Positions 38,436 through 47,754 are shown, numbered from the stretch's first letter. The stretch: DNA of 48,985 nucleotides from Paenibacillus sp. J45TS6 (GCF_018403285.1 NZ_BOSJ01000027.1:1-48985); one strand, 5' to 3'. Notes: generated by a model from the letters alone, not told the origin. A program made the numbers and translations.

Positions 38436-40238
38436 TCAATTCATTCGGCGTGGAAGTCTAACTTCGATATGCGTACCCTCATGGTTAGATGAGGCGATAT
38501 ACAGCCCGTAAGCATCTCCAAAAGACAGACGAATTCGCTCATGTACACTTGCGAGACCGATACCATTTGATGCAATAGCCTGAGAAGCGGGTGCTTGTTG
38601 AAAATAGGCATTTAACTGCTCTCGCTTTTCTTCACTCATTCCATGTCCTTTGTCTTTCATGTGGAGAACATACCGATCTTCCTCTGTGCTCAGGGTAAGT
38701 CCTATATAGGCAGGCGGAAGGCGATGATTCTGATATCCATGAATAAAAGCATTTTCGGCCAGCGGCTGCAGCGTCAGTCGAATCAGATATACGTGACAGA
38801 GCATTGATTCATCGAGTGCATCAAGGTTTATATCGATCCTCAGTTTGCGGTACCTGGCCGCCTGAATATCCAAATACGCTCTAAGATGACCAATCTCCTC
38901 TCGGAGGGTAACGATTTGATGTGCATTTTTTAAATTGTAACGGAAAAGATCCGCAAGAGAAGTGGTCATTTTGCTGATGACCTCATTGTTCTCGATGATC
39001 GCATGACTATTAATAACCTCTAGTGTGTTGTATAGAAAATGGGGGTTAATCTGTGATTGCATGGCCTGCAAAGCAGATTCTTTCTGAGCCAGTTCATGTT
39101 CCCGTTCCTTCAGCTTGGCAGACTGTACCTCTTTCACAAGTCGTTTTAACTCCCCGACCATATGGGCATGACTTCGAAAAAGCTTTCCAATCTCATCGCG
39201 CCGCTCCGTCATTGTGGTAATTGGCAGCGAGAAGTCCCCCGTCTGCACCCGCTTCATTAACCTCTCTAGCAGCGATAAAGCACGGCTAATTTGGAGTGAG
39301 AATCCTCCTAGAATAAAGACAGTAACGATCATAATACATGCAAAAAAGTAAATTGCCGTAGCACGAAGGTCCAGTAGTTCGCCAATCACGGCATCCTTAG
39401 GTTGCTCTAGAGCAACAACCCAGTCGGTTTGAGAAGAGTGCTCATACAACAAAATATTTTGAAGATCCGTTTCATATTCATGTAATAAACCTGTCTTGCT
39501 GGATGTAAGTTCATGAACAAGGGAGGGGGGAAGTGAAGTGCCGATTCTCGTTTGCTCTGGATGGTAAATGACCTGTCCACTGTGTGCATCAGTAATCCAT
39601 ATTTCAAGTTCATGGTGAGAGACATTTTTGCATATACCCGCAATCTGGCTGAGATGGAGATCGACAATAAGCAAACCTTCAAACAGATAGCTTTGATTGC
39701 TTGAAATCTTTCGGGTCACCGTAAGGACAGGCTCAGAACCTACATAACGAATCCCCTCAATATGAAAATCATCCATTTGATCCATTTTCCCCAGTAAAAG
39801 CCGATTCCGGTGCGTAATTTGATCCATATTCAGAAGTTCTGGAGCGCGGGTATAGTCACTGACAACAAAACCATTCTTCGCTACAAGGGACATGCCCACT
39901 ACATCATCTCGGCCGTATAGCATTTGGGCAAAGATCCCCTTTTCAATGGATTCAGATAATTTCAAATAGGCGTAAGGAGACAGGCTGCGGCTATTAATGA
40001 GATTCTGAATGCTTGCTCCCGAAAGAGAAGGATAGGTGGAGGTTTCAAGACCGGCAATGTACAAGTTTAGGTACTCTGTGGTCTGGGTCACGATCCGCTG
40101 GTTCGAAGCAATGGTTGATTCTTCAATGGTTTCCGTGGAGGCATTGTACCAATAGGTGCCGAGGAGAAGAACAGGCAGACAGACGAACAACAGGCTAATG
40201 GCAATGAGTTTTTTGTTAATGGTTAGATTCTTCAGCAT
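38436..40238 (-). CDS. Sensor histidine kinase, YesM type
   Basis: A 600-residue membrane kinase. TM1 is at ~11-31, a ~260-residue extracellular Cache-like sensor follows, TM2 at ~293-316, then a HAMP region, the His_kinase domain with its phospho-histidine in INPHFLYNTLEVINSH (~398), and the ATPase domain with DKGHGMSEEKRE and GIGLASVHERI. This layout is that of YesM/LytS-type kinases paired with AraC-type regulators next to sugar ABC genes. The ATG at 40238 is preferred: AAGGGAGTGATC ends 9 nt upstream. An upstream ATG at 40310 has no ribosome site. It stands divergent to the binding-protein gene. Confidence 0.92.
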   Translation of the reverse strand: MLKNLTINKKLIAISLLFVCLPVLLLGTYWYNASTETIEESTIASNQRIVTQTTEYLNLYIAGLETSTYPSLSGASIQNLINSRSLSPYAYLKLSESIEKGIFAQMLYGRDDVVGMSLVAKNGFVVSDYTRAPELLNMDQITHRNRLLLGKMDQMDDFHIEGIRYVGSEPVLTVTRKISSNQSYLFEGLLIVDLHLSQIAGICKNVSHHELEIWITDAHSGQVIYHPEQTRIGTSLPPSLVHELTSSKTGLLHEYETDLQNILLYEHSSQTDWVVALEQPKDAVIGELLDLRATAIYFFACIMIVTVFILGGFSLQISRALSLLERLMKRVQTGDFSLPITTMTERRDEIGKLFRSHAHMVGELKRLVKEVQSAKLKEREHELAQKESALQAMQSQINPHFLYNTLEVINSHAIIENNEVISKMTTSLADLFRYNLKNAHQIVTLREEIGHLRAYLDIQAARYRKLRIDINLDALDESMLCHVYLIRLTLQPLAENAFIHGYQNHRLPPAYIGLTLSTEEDRYVLHMKDKGHGMSEEKREQLNAYFQQAPASQAIASNGIGLASVHERIRLSFGDAYGLYIASSNHEGTHIEVRLPRRMN

Positions 40239-40316
40239 AGACTGCTTGATCACTCCCTTGCCAAACTTCAGTGTAGGAAAAGACAACCGGAATACGAAAA
40301 ACCATTCCACTTGGGC

Positions 40317-40334
40317 TTACAATATTTACAATAT
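40317..40334. repeat. 9-bp tandem direct repeat in the divergent control region
   Basis: TTACAATAT is repeated exactly twice, head to tail, between the kinase gene and the binding-protein gene. AraC-type regulators bind direct repeats, so it could be an operator or part of it. Confidence 0.45.
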
Positions 40335-40373
40335 AAGGTGTGAGATGGATCTAATATAACGGGGGGCGGTTTC

Positions 40374-41750
40374 ATGGTCAAGCGTAAAGGCATGTCTGTA
40401 CTCGTATGTATGCTGCTTGTGCTGACAGTATTCGCAGCAGGTTGCAGCAAGGGCGGGAGTGGTACTGCAGATTCACCGGGGGGAGTAACAGAACCTAAGC
40501 CAGGCACAGATACACCAGCGCAGGAGCAAACCGAGATTACCCTTGGTTATTATTCAGATGGGAAAAGCGACGCCAAGATGAAAGAACTCATCACTACATT
40601 TACGGATAAGCATCCTAACATTACTGTAAAAACGCAAAGTGCACCGTATGGCCAGTTCTATCAAAAACTCGATACCCAGATTGCGGCGGGTAAAGCCCCG
40701 GATGTGTGGTTATCCGATGGAGCACTTGTCATGAAGTATGCCGAACGCGGTACGCTGAAAGATGTGACGGAGTGGATCAACAAGGATCTCAATAAAGATG
40801 ATTATTATGGCTTAGAGTTCAATAAAGATGCCGAAGGCCACTACTGGGGAATTCCCCAAGGAATTCAGATTGGTGTGCTGTATTACAACAAAGATCTTTT
40901 TGATAAAGCAGGGGTAAGTTACCCAGAGGATAGCTGGACCTGGGAAGATTTGAAGCTTGCCGCGGAAAAACTGACGGTGGATGCAAGTGGAAAGACAGCT
41001 GTCGATGCAAGTTTTGATGCAAATAGCGTAAGCCAGTTTGGTCTAACCTTTTTTAGCATTACCGAAGGTTGGTTCTCCGTACTGAAATCGTATGGTGGAG
41101 GCATTCTGGATGAGACAAATACAAAATCCATCGTAGATTCCCCGGAAAATAAGCAGGCAATGGACTGGATCGTAGACGGTATGAATAGAGGAATCTTTAC
41201 GGATCCGGTTGATCTGAAAAGTTTCCAAAGCTCGATGGCTGTATTCCCAAGCGGCTCTGCTGCGATGCGGATCGGGATTTATGCACGTGTTCAGGCAGCT
41301 AATGAAGCAGGACTTAATTATGATGTAGCGCTACTTCCAACAGGTCCAGATGGCAAGCGTTTTGCTCCCGTTATTGCGAACTCTTGGGTAATTAGCGCGA
41401 AGGCAGATGATGCTAAGGCACAGGCTGCATGGGAATGGATGAAATTCTGGGCAACAGAAGATGAAGTACAAAAAGAGTGGGCAGCACTTGGCGAAGCCGT
41501 TCCGGTAAAAAAGTCGGTAGCGAATTCTGACGTATTCCTTACCTCAGGAGCAAACCCTGCGAATCGCCAGGCTTTCCTCGATAGCTTTGAGTTTGCCGGG
41601 ACTCTCGATACGAATGCCGTATGGGAAGAGTGGGTATCGAAGTTTAATGAAAATGCAGAGCGTGCCTTCCTTGGTGATACACCTGTAGAAGAGACACTGA
41701 AAAAAGCGAATGAAGATATACAGAAAGTGCTGGATGGTTTCTATCAGTAA
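40374..41750 (+). CDS. CUT1-type sugar ABC transporter, substrate-binding lipoprotein
   Basis: A 458-residue extracellular lipoprotein. A lipoprotein signal peptide ends at Cys24 (VFAAGC), the site lipidated by Lgt, followed by a Gly/Ser/Thr/Pro-rich linker. The mature domain matches family 1 solute-binding proteins (MalE/UgpB type): KMKELITTFTDKHPNITVKT, TQIAAGKAPDVWL, and the late IANSWVISAKADDAKAQAAW. The ATG at 40374 follows GGGGGGCGG. First gene of the importer operon; the substrate is unknown but the fold suits an oligosaccharide or sugar. Confidence 0.94.
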   Translation: MVKRKGMSVLVCMLLVLTVFAAGCSKGGSGTADSPGGVTEPKPGTDTPAQEQTEITLGYYSDGKSDAKMKELITTFTDKHPNITVKTQSAPYGQFYQKLDTQIAAGKAPDVWLSDGALVMKYAERGTLKDVTEWINKDLNKDDYYGLEFNKDAEGHYWGIPQGIQIGVLYYNKDLFDKAGVSYPEDSWTWEDLKLAAEKLTVDASGKTAVDASFDANSVSQFGLTFFSITEGWFSVLKSYGGGILDETNTKSIVDSPENKQAMDWIVDGMNRGIFTDPVDLKSFQSSMAVFPSGSAAMRIGIYARVQAANEAGLNYDVALLPTGPDGKRFAPVIANSWVISAKADDAKAQAAWEWMKFWATEDEVQKEWAALGEAVPVKKSVANSDVFLTSGANPANRQAFLDSFEFAGTLDTNAVWEEWVSKFNENAERAFLGDTPVEETLKKANEDIQKVLDGFYQ

Positions 41751-41774
41751 AAAACAGACAAAGGAGAGCCGCCC

Positions 41775-42737
41775 ATGATTCCAAGTGAAACTCCTCAAGA
41801 AGTACAGAAGAAAAAGCGGAGGTTTCAGGCGGCGGGACGAAGCAGGTTATTGCGATCAGAAGGCAGGTGGGGACTCCTCATGGTGTCCCCCTATCTGATA
41901 CATTTTCTCGTCTTCGTGGCAGGACCGCTGGCTGTCTCCCTCTATTTCAGCTTCACAAAGTATGACATGTTAACTCCACCACAGTGGATTGGACTAGGAA
42001 ATTATGAGCAGTTATTTCAGGAACCTTTATTCTGGAAGTCTCTATGGAACACCCTTTACTTTGCTATCCTTTTCGTGCCGATCCAGACGGTGCTTGCGCT
42101 CATTCTTGCTGTGATGCTGAATCAGAAGCTGAAGGGACTAAAATTGTTCCGGATGGCTCACTTTATTCCGGTGATTTCTTCCTGGACGGTTATTCTTTAT
42201 GTGGCTGATTCGATCTTTAATCCCCGTTTTGGGATTGCGAACTCGCTTCTCATCAAATGGGGCCTTGATCCACAGCAGTGGTTGAACAGTGAAAAATGGG
42301 TTATTCCCTTGCTCGTTATCATTGCCGTATGGAAAGGAATCGGGTACATCATGATTCTATTTCTGGCAGGGCTCCAAAGTGTTCCTGGCGAGCTGTACCA
42401 AGCGGCAGAAATGGATGGAGCCGGTGCTTTTCGTAAATTCCGTGCCATTACGGTACCACTTATATCGCCTACCACGTTTCTTGTCATCATCCTAAGTACG
42501 ATTTCTACGTTTCAGGCATTCGAACAAGTCTACGTCATGACAGGGGCCGGGGATATCTCTTCCGCAGGCGGACCTCGAAATGCGAGTCTTGTGCTCATGC
42601 TGTATTTGTATAGAGAAGGATTCTCCTTCATGCATATGGGTTATGCCTCGGCGATTGCTTGGGTCCTGTTTATGATCTTGTTCAGCCTCACGCTCGTACA
42701 GATGAAAATGCAGAACCGGTGGGTGCACTACAATTGA
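41775..42737 (+). CDS. CUT1-type sugar ABC transporter permease, MalF/UgpA type
   Basis: A 320-residue integral membrane protein with about six helices. The EAA loop that contacts the ATPase reads YQAAEMDGAGAFRKFRAITV. ATG 41775 follows AAAGGAG, 24 bp after the binding-protein gene. It forms the channel with the permease at 42782. No ATPase gene is present in the locus. Confidence 0.95.
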   Translation: MIPSETPQEVQKKKRRFQAAGRSRLLRSEGRWGLLMVSPYLIHFLVFVAGPLAVSLYFSFTKYDMLTPPQWIGLGNYEQLFQEPLFWKSLWNTLYFAILFVPIQTVLALILAVMLNQKLKGLKLFRMAHFIPVISSWTVILYVADSIFNPRFGIANSLLIKWGLDPQQWLNSEKWVIPLLVIIAVWKGIGYIMILFLAGLQSVPGELYQAAEMDGAGAFRKFRAITVPLISPTTFLVIILSTISTFQAFEQVYVMTGAGDISSAGGPRNASLVLMLYLYREGFSFMHMGYASAIAWVLFMILFSLTLVQMKMQNRWVHYN

Positions 42738-42781
42738 ATGCGGCTATACCTGTTTTTCTGTAAGAAAGGAAGTGGATACGG

Positions 42782-43606
42782 ATGCCCGGTAAAAACCTGC
42801 GTAAAGCAGCTGCATATCTGGCTATTATTATCAGTTCACTCGTTATGCTTGTCCCATTTGCCAAGGCTGTACTCAATTCTCTAAAGACCTATAAGGAATA
42901 TACAGCCGTACCGCCTACCTGGTTCCCGGACATCTTCCAGTGGTCAAACTATGCTGAGGTGCTGAAGCTGGGGGATTTCGGAACCCAAACGATGAACAGC
43001 TTTATCGTATCTATACTCTCGGTCATTGGGACGCTGTTATCCTGCTCATTAGTCGGTTATGCGTTCGCGAGACTTCGGTTTCCAATGAAAAATATACTCT
43101 TTCTCATTGTACTCGGTACGATGATGATTCCGCCTGTGGTTATTATTATCCCGCACTTTATGATCTTCAACTCCATGAACATGCTGGATACACTAACCCC
43201 GCTTTGGGTCATTGAATGGCTTGCTCAGCCTTTTGGCATCTTTTTAATGCGGCAGGCGTTTCTCGGGATTCCGGGAGAGTATGAGGAAGCGGCCAAAATG
43301 GAAGGCTGCAACCCGCTGCGGATTTACTGGCGGATCTACATGCCAATGAGCTTACCTTCGCTTGCTACCCTCGCGATCTTTACGTTTATGAGCAAGTGGA
43401 ATGAGATCCTCGCTCCTTCCATTTACCTGAGTTCCAGTGAGAAGTTTACCCTTCCGATCGGGATCTTGGGGCTGAAAGGACAATGGGTGGGGAATGAGCA
43501 GCTGATGGTTGCTGCAGCACTGATGAGTTTGCTTCCGATCCTACTGGTCTTCTTGTTTGCTGAGAAATATTTTGTGCAAAATCATTCGGCATCAGGGATT
43601 AAGTAA
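42782..43606 (+). CDS. CUT1-type sugar ABC transporter permease, MalG/UgpE type
   Basis: A 274-residue membrane protein with about six helices. The EAA motif is YEEAAKMEGCNPLRIYWRIY, and the N-terminal pattern LVMLVPFAKAVLNSLKT is usual for MalG-type partners. ATG 42782 follows AGAAAGGAAG. It pairs with the permease just upstream and ends the transporter part of the locus. Confidence 0.95.
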   Translation: MPGKNLRKAAAYLAIIISSLVMLVPFAKAVLNSLKTYKEYTAVPPTWFPDIFQWSNYAEVLKLGDFGTQTMNSFIVSILSVIGTLLSCSLVGYAFARLRFPMKNILFLIVLGTMMIPPVVIIIPHFMIFNSMNMLDTLTPLWVIEWLAQPFGIFLMRQAFLGIPGEYEEAAKMEGCNPLRIYWRIYMPMSLPSLATLAIFTFMSKWNEILAPSIYLSSSEKFTLPIGILGLKGQWVGNEQLMVAAALMSLLPILLVFLFAEKYFVQNHSASGIK

Positions 43607-43704
43607 GGGCATGGATTATACCTAGTTAGTCAGATTAAGTAGATGGATTGAAATCATATATCGCGTCATATGTCGCTTCCTACTTAGGAAGAAGAGGAGT
43701 GAGC

Positions 43705-44622
43705 ATGCTGATGAGTAATGAGCTTAAATATACAAGAAGGATACCCCTCGCCGCTTTTAGCGGATCGTTAATAGATTATCCCCTGCGAGAAGCAATGGAA
43801 ATTACAGCAGGGCTTGGATTTGATGGGATTGAAATTGCCTGCCGCTCTCCTCACCTTGGACTGGATACACCCCTGGAAGAGGTGAGAGAGTTAGGCGATT
43901 ATGCAGCGGGGCTTGGACTTTGCATCCCGGCACTAGCAGGATACACGGGTCACTTCTCCACTCTAAATGATGAAGAATGTGAAGATGCGCTGGAGGAATT
44001 TCAAAAGTTGCTTCGGATTGCCGAGGTGTTGTCTGTTCCTTGTATTCGGGTTTTTCCGGGAGGACCTAATGCGTTCTTGGCAGAGGATCAGCACTATGAG
44101 AGAGCGGCTCACTATTTAAGGAAATGTATCGCAGAGGCGGAAGAGTCCGGAATTCAGCTGCTGATTGAGATTCACAATCAGACCTTAGTGGAAGATGCAG
44201 ATAGTGCGCTGCGTCTCTTAGAGTTAACAGGTGGATCAGGGCTTGGTTTTATCCATGACGCAGGCAATATGTATATTTCAGGTGTGGACTTTGGGGAAGC
44301 GTCCGTGCGAAAGCTTGGAAGCCATCTGAGCCATATCCATATAAAAGATGAGAAACGGATTGCAATAGAAGGTGCAGAAGGGTCTTTTAGCAATCGAACT
44401 CGGCATGGCATAGAGGCATTTATGCAGTGCAGGCTAGGGGAAGGTTATGTAGATCACCGGCCCATGCTGGCTGCTGCTTTGGAGAGCGGGTATGCCGGCT
44501 GGATCACACTGGAGTGTGCAGCCCCTTTTCCACCGAAAGAGCGACTTGCTTATGATCTGGCTGAGATCGAAAGACAGCTTGAAGCTGTGAGAGAGGGCAA
44601 GAGAAGCAGTTCACTTGAATAG
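43705..44622 (+). CDS. Sugar phosphate isomerase/epimerase-like TIM barrel
   Basis: A 305-residue protein of the xylose-isomerase-like (AP endonuclease 2) TIM-barrel family. Metal-binding residues are visible in LLIEIHNQ (Glu), FIHDAGN (Asp and preceding His), LSHIHIKD (His) and ITLECA (Glu). Members epimerise or isomerise keto-sugars, inositols or related compounds. The ATG at 43705 follows AGAGGAG; an adjacent ATG at 43711 is possible. It is the first enzyme behind the importer, so it likely acts on the imported sugar or a derivative, but its substrate cannot be read from the sequence. Confidence 0.88.
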   Translation: MLMSNELKYTRRIPLAAFSGSLIDYPLREAMEITAGLGFDGIEIACRSPHLGLDTPLEEVRELGDYAAGLGLCIPALAGYTGHFSTLNDEECEDALEEFQKLLRIAEVLSVPCIRVFPGGPNAFLAEDQHYERAAHYLRKCIAEAEESGIQLLIEIHNQTLVEDADSALRLLELTGGSGLGFIHDAGNMYISGVDFGEASVRKLGSHLSHIHIKDEKRIAIEGAEGSFSNRTRHGIEAFMQCRLGEGYVDHRPMLAAALESGYAGWITLECAAPFPPKERLAYDLAEIERQLEAVREGKRSSSLE

Positions 44623-44635
44623 CTGAAATTAGATC

Positions 44636-44704
44636 ATGGTGGATCCATGCAGATGCAGGTAGAAGAATCAGAGGATGGTGGGCCCGTGTAGATACAGGTA
44701 GAGA
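44636..44704 (+). repeat. Imperfect tandem duplication, 39-bp period
   Basis: Two copies of a ~30-nt unit starting at 44636 and 44675 (each beginning ATGGTGG and ending CAGGTAGA) agree at about 24 of 30 positions. They fill the gap between the isomerase and the first dehydrogenase gene. Confidence 0.55.
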
Positions 44705-44720
44705 AGGAGGGAATTGTCCC

Positions 44721-45782
44721 ATGACGTTAGGTAGCAAAAGAACAGAAACAGATGGGAAGGGTGATCATGGTGCCTTTGCTATAGCCGGCTGTCAGCATCC
44801 CCATATTTCTATCTTTATAGAGGAAATGCAGGCACTCGGGCATCCCTGTGCTGGGATATATGATGAAGGCGATCAAACGCTGGCAAGGCAGATAGCGGAG
44901 CAGTACCAGCTTCCTTTTGCGGATCGTATGGAAGAACTGCTGGCGAATGAAGATGTAAAGTATGTCGGTAGTTCTGCTATCAATAACGAGAAGATTCAAA
45001 TTGTTGCTGCCTGTGAGCGGTATGGAAAACATCTGATGCTTGATAAGCCTGCTGTGGTAGACCAGGCAGGGCTGAATCAGCTGGAACAGATCATAGGCAG
45101 GGGAAAGATTCAGATTGGCATGCTGTTAACTGAGCGATACCGGCCGGCTGTATATACACTGTATGACCTCATTCGTAAAGATGAGCTTGGACAAGTGATG
45201 AGTATTACGATGCGAAAACCACATCGATTACGGCCAGATACGAGGCCCGATTGGCATTTTAGCAAGGAGCAGTCTGGCGGAATTGTTATTGACCTGCTCA
45301 TACATGATTTTGATCTCCTCAGATGGCTGACAGGACAGGAAGTAAGAGAAGTGAGCGGCAGAATGGGGAAACAGATCTTGCCGGAGTACCCCGAGTTCTA
45401 TGATACGGCAGCTGTACAAGTAGAAATGGATCAAGGAACCGTGGCGCAGCTGTATGCTGACTGGCATGCACCGGAGAAATGCTGGACGTGGGGTGATGGC
45501 CGTATTTTTGTAACGGGAACAAAAGGAAGTGCGGAGATTCGGCTTGCCGGTGACCCTGTCGTTTCGACTGACGAAGAATTGCTGCTTATGATGACGCATG
45601 AACAAGCGCTTGTGGAAGTTCCACTAAGAGCACCCGTAGCATCGGTGACGGAGGATTTTTTGAGACGTGTCCGAGGAGAAGCACATGATTTCACCCACCA
45701 AGATTTGCTTGAAGCGACGAAAGCAACTTTGCTTGCTGATGAGCAGGCCAAACGAGTGAAGTTCTTAAGATCAATCTCTTAG
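44721..45782 (+). CDS. Gfo/Idh/MocA-family oxidoreductase with degenerate nucleotide motif
   Basis: A 353-residue protein of the Gfo/Idh/MocA family. The C-terminal domain has the usual layout, with GGIVIDLLIHDFDLLRWLTG and a DKPAV segment in place of EKP. The Rossmann start is AIAGCQHPHISIFIEEM, without the canonical GxGxxG. Such enzymes oxidise or reduce sugars, inositols or their derivatives with NAD(P), often with tightly bound cofactor. ATG 44721 follows AGAAGGAGG. It is followed by a second family member with a normal motif, which suggests the two act in one pathway. Whether this one binds cofactor is open. Confidence 0.88.
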   Translation: MTLGSKRTETDGKGDHGAFAIAGCQHPHISIFIEEMQALGHPCAGIYDEGDQTLARQIAEQYQLPFADRMEELLANEDVKYVGSSAINNEKIQIVAACERYGKHLMLDKPAVVDQAGLNQLEQIIGRGKIQIGMLLTERYRPAVYTLYDLIRKDELGQVMSITMRKPHRLRPDTRPDWHFSKEQSGGIVIDLLIHDFDLLRWLTGQEVREVSGRMGKQILPEYPEFYDTAAVQVEMDQGTVAQLYADWHAPEKCWTWGDGRIFVTGTKGSAEIRLAGDPVVSTDEELLLMMTHEQALVEVPLRAPVASVTEDFLRRVRGEAHDFTHQDLLEATKATLLADEQAKRVKFLRSIS

Positions 45783-45848
45783 TCATAATCTTAACCCGGA
45801 TTTAGCTAAAGGTTAGATGACAATGAATGGGACAGGGGGAAAATAAAG

Positions 45849-46877
45849 ATGGTATCTAAGGTGAAACCGCTAAGGTATGGAATTGTTGGCTGCGGGATTA
45901 TTGCAGAAGTTCATGCAGCCGAGATGGTCAAAATACCAGAAGCGGAGCTAATCGCCGTGTGTGATAGCAAGCCCGATCATGCAGCTAGGTTCTCAGCACA
46001 ATACGGGGCGGCTGCGTACAGCGATCTCGATCAGTTGCTTGCACGGACGGACATTGAAGCGGTATGTATCTGTACCCCTAGCGGACTGCATGTCGAGCAA
46101 GTGATACGGGCTGCTAAGGCAGGAAAGCATGTTCTCTGTGAGAAGCCAATGGCCATTGAAATAAATGGAATGGACCGGATGGTTGAGGCTTGCCGTGAGG
46201 CGGGTGTGAAGCTGGCTACTATTTTTCCAAGAAGGATGTCTCCTCAAGCACAATATGCGAAGCAGCTTATTGAACAGGGTGCTCTGGGCAGGCTGAGCTT
46301 ATGTTCTGCTTACGTCAAAATCTATCGCAGTCAGGATTATTACGACAGTGCCGGCTGGCGGGGAACCTGGGAGATGGACGGCGGGGGTGCCATGATGAAT
46401 CAGGGGATTCATACAGTCGATTTGCTGCAGTGGCTTGCTGGAAATGTCGTCTCATTACAGGGAAAAGCTCGGAATGTACTGAGGAACATCGAGGTAGAGG
46501 ATACGGCTATTACAATGCTTGAGTATGAGAGTGGAGCTATGGGTGTGCTGGAAATTACTACAACTGCCTTCAAAGGCAAAGGAATGCGTATTGAAATCTA
46601 TGGTGAGAAGGGTTCGCTGATCATCGAAGAAGAAGATATTGTACAGCTGGAGATCGAAGGGCAGCAGGTTCAGCTTCCTGTTTTTCCTCCATTTCAAGTA
46701 ATACCTGACGGACACAGGGAACAGATCCGTGATCTCTGTTATGCGGTACGTGAGCAGAGAGAGCCGGTTATAACCGGAGAAGAGGGAAGACATTCGCTGG
46801 AGATTATTCTTGGAACGTATGCTTCTTCTCGTCAGCAGGAAGAAATTCGACTGAAAGAGTATTTCGCTGTGAGATAG
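45849..46877 (+). CDS. Gfo/Idh/MocA-family oxidoreductase
   Basis: A 342-residue NAD(P)-dependent sugar or cyclitol dehydrogenase-like enzyme. Rossmann motif YGIVGCGIIAEVHAAEM, the conserved EKP in HVLCEKPMAIE, and the catalytic-domain block GGGAMMNQGIHTVDLLQWLAG are all standard. ATG 45849 follows ACAGGGGGA. Last gene of the accessory locus, 66 bp after the first dehydrogenase gene, with a terminator behind it. Substrate unknown. Confidence 0.92.
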   Translation: MVSKVKPLRYGIVGCGIIAEVHAAEMVKIPEAELIAVCDSKPDHAARFSAQYGAAAYSDLDQLLARTDIEAVCICTPSGLHVEQVIRAAKAGKHVLCEKPMAIEINGMDRMVEACREAGVKLATIFPRRMSPQAQYAKQLIEQGALGRLSLCSAYVKIYRSQDYYDSAGWRGTWEMDGGGAMMNQGIHTVDLLQWLAGNVVSLQGKARNVLRNIEVEDTAITMLEYESGAMGVLEITTTAFKGKGMRIEIYGEKGSLIIEEEDIVQLEIEGQQVQLPVFPPFQVIPDGHREQIRDLCYAVREQREPVITGEEGRHSLEIILGTYASSRQQEEIRLKEYFAVR

Positions 46878-46912
46878 GCGTGACATGAAGGAGCGGCTTG
46901 AAGAGGAAAGAT

Positions 46913-46953
46913 GGGCCGGCAGAATGAATTCTCTGCGGGCCTTGGTTTATTTT
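46913..46953 (+). terminator. Terminator of the accessory sugar operon
   Basis: GGCCGGCAGA pairs with TCTGCGGGCC (one mismatch) around an 8-nt loop, followed by a T-rich stretch (TTTATTTT). Confidence 0.65.
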
Positions 46954-47064
46954 CACGGGAATTCGCAGGGAGGAGGAATGAAGACGAATGTAGAGGTTGC
47001 ATATTAGGATTTCGATGCTTCAAAAAGCTTGTTTGGGGTACAATACATATAGAGGTTTGTTACC

Positions 47065-47094
47065 TTGATTTTGGGTCTGTATATTTGTTACAAT
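47065..47094 (+). promoter_or_regulatory. Candidate smpB promoter
   Basis: TTGATT and TACAAT with an 18-bp spacer, ~70 bp before smpB. It gives smpB its own transcription now that the sugar locus separates it from rnr. Confidence 0.5.
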
Positions 47095-47164
47095 GAAGAC
47101 CGGAATAGAGTTAGCTAGCAATACCGTCCAGTGTGAATAAATGATCCTGAGAAGAGGTGAGAAC

Positions 47165-47644
47165 ATGGCGAAGAATACGGACAGTAAAGTGCTTGCGCAG
47201 AATAAAAAAGCTTCCCATGACTACTTTATCGAGGATACGTATGAAGCAGGGATGGTGCTGACCGGTACGGAGATTAAATCTCTGCGAAATGGTCGTGCGA
47301 ATATTGGAGATGCCTTTGCGACGATTCGTAATGGAGAGATTCATATTCACAACATGCACATTAGTCCATTTGAGCAAGGGAACCGCCACAATCCGGAAGA
47401 CCCGACAAGAACACGTAAGCTGCTTATGCATAAAGCGCAGATCCATAAACTCCTTGGTTTATCCAAGCAGGATGGATACTCGATCGTACCACTCAAGATT
47501 TATATCAAGAATGGGTACGCGAAGCTGCTTCTTGGACTTGGTAAAGGTAAGAAGCAATATGATAAACGGGACACTGCTGCGAAGCGGGATGCACAACGTG
47601 ATATTCAGCGTGCACTGCGAGAGAAGCAGAAGATTGCTCGTTAA
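47165..47644 (+). CDS. smpB: SsrA-binding protein SmpB
   Basis: A 159-residue RNA-binding protein that brings tmRNA to stalled ribosomes. The family blocks [40 protein letters not shown] and [20 protein letters not shown] are present, with a basic C-terminal tail. ATG 47165 follows AGAGGTGAG. It lies 281 bp before tmRNA. Confidence 0.98.
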   Translation: MAKNTDSKVLAQNKKASHDYFIEDTYEAGMVLTGTEIKSLRNGRANIGDAFATIRNGEIHIHNMHISPFEQGNRHNPEDPTRTRKLLMHKAQIHKLLGLSKQDGYSIVPLKIYIKNGYAKLLLGLGKGKKQYDKRDTAAKRDAQRDIQRALREKQKIAR

Positions 47645-47754
47645 GATGTAAGGTTAATGGTTTATGGTTGATGGTATGAAGCTTCATTTGGTAACTCTCT
47701 CCTTGTTTACCTGCAAGATGTAGTGTGCCATCTGTCGCATTATATATATTTTTG

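Noticed and set aside
40239-40373. CcpA (cre) site at the sugar operon
   Set aside because: I searched by eye for the TGNAANCGNWNNCA pattern and found no acceptable match.
46885-47007. A 40-codon plus-strand open frame after the second oxidoreductase
   Set aside because: It has no ribosome site and contains a terminator hairpin; a nested short frame behind GGAGGAGG is only nine codons with no spacing.
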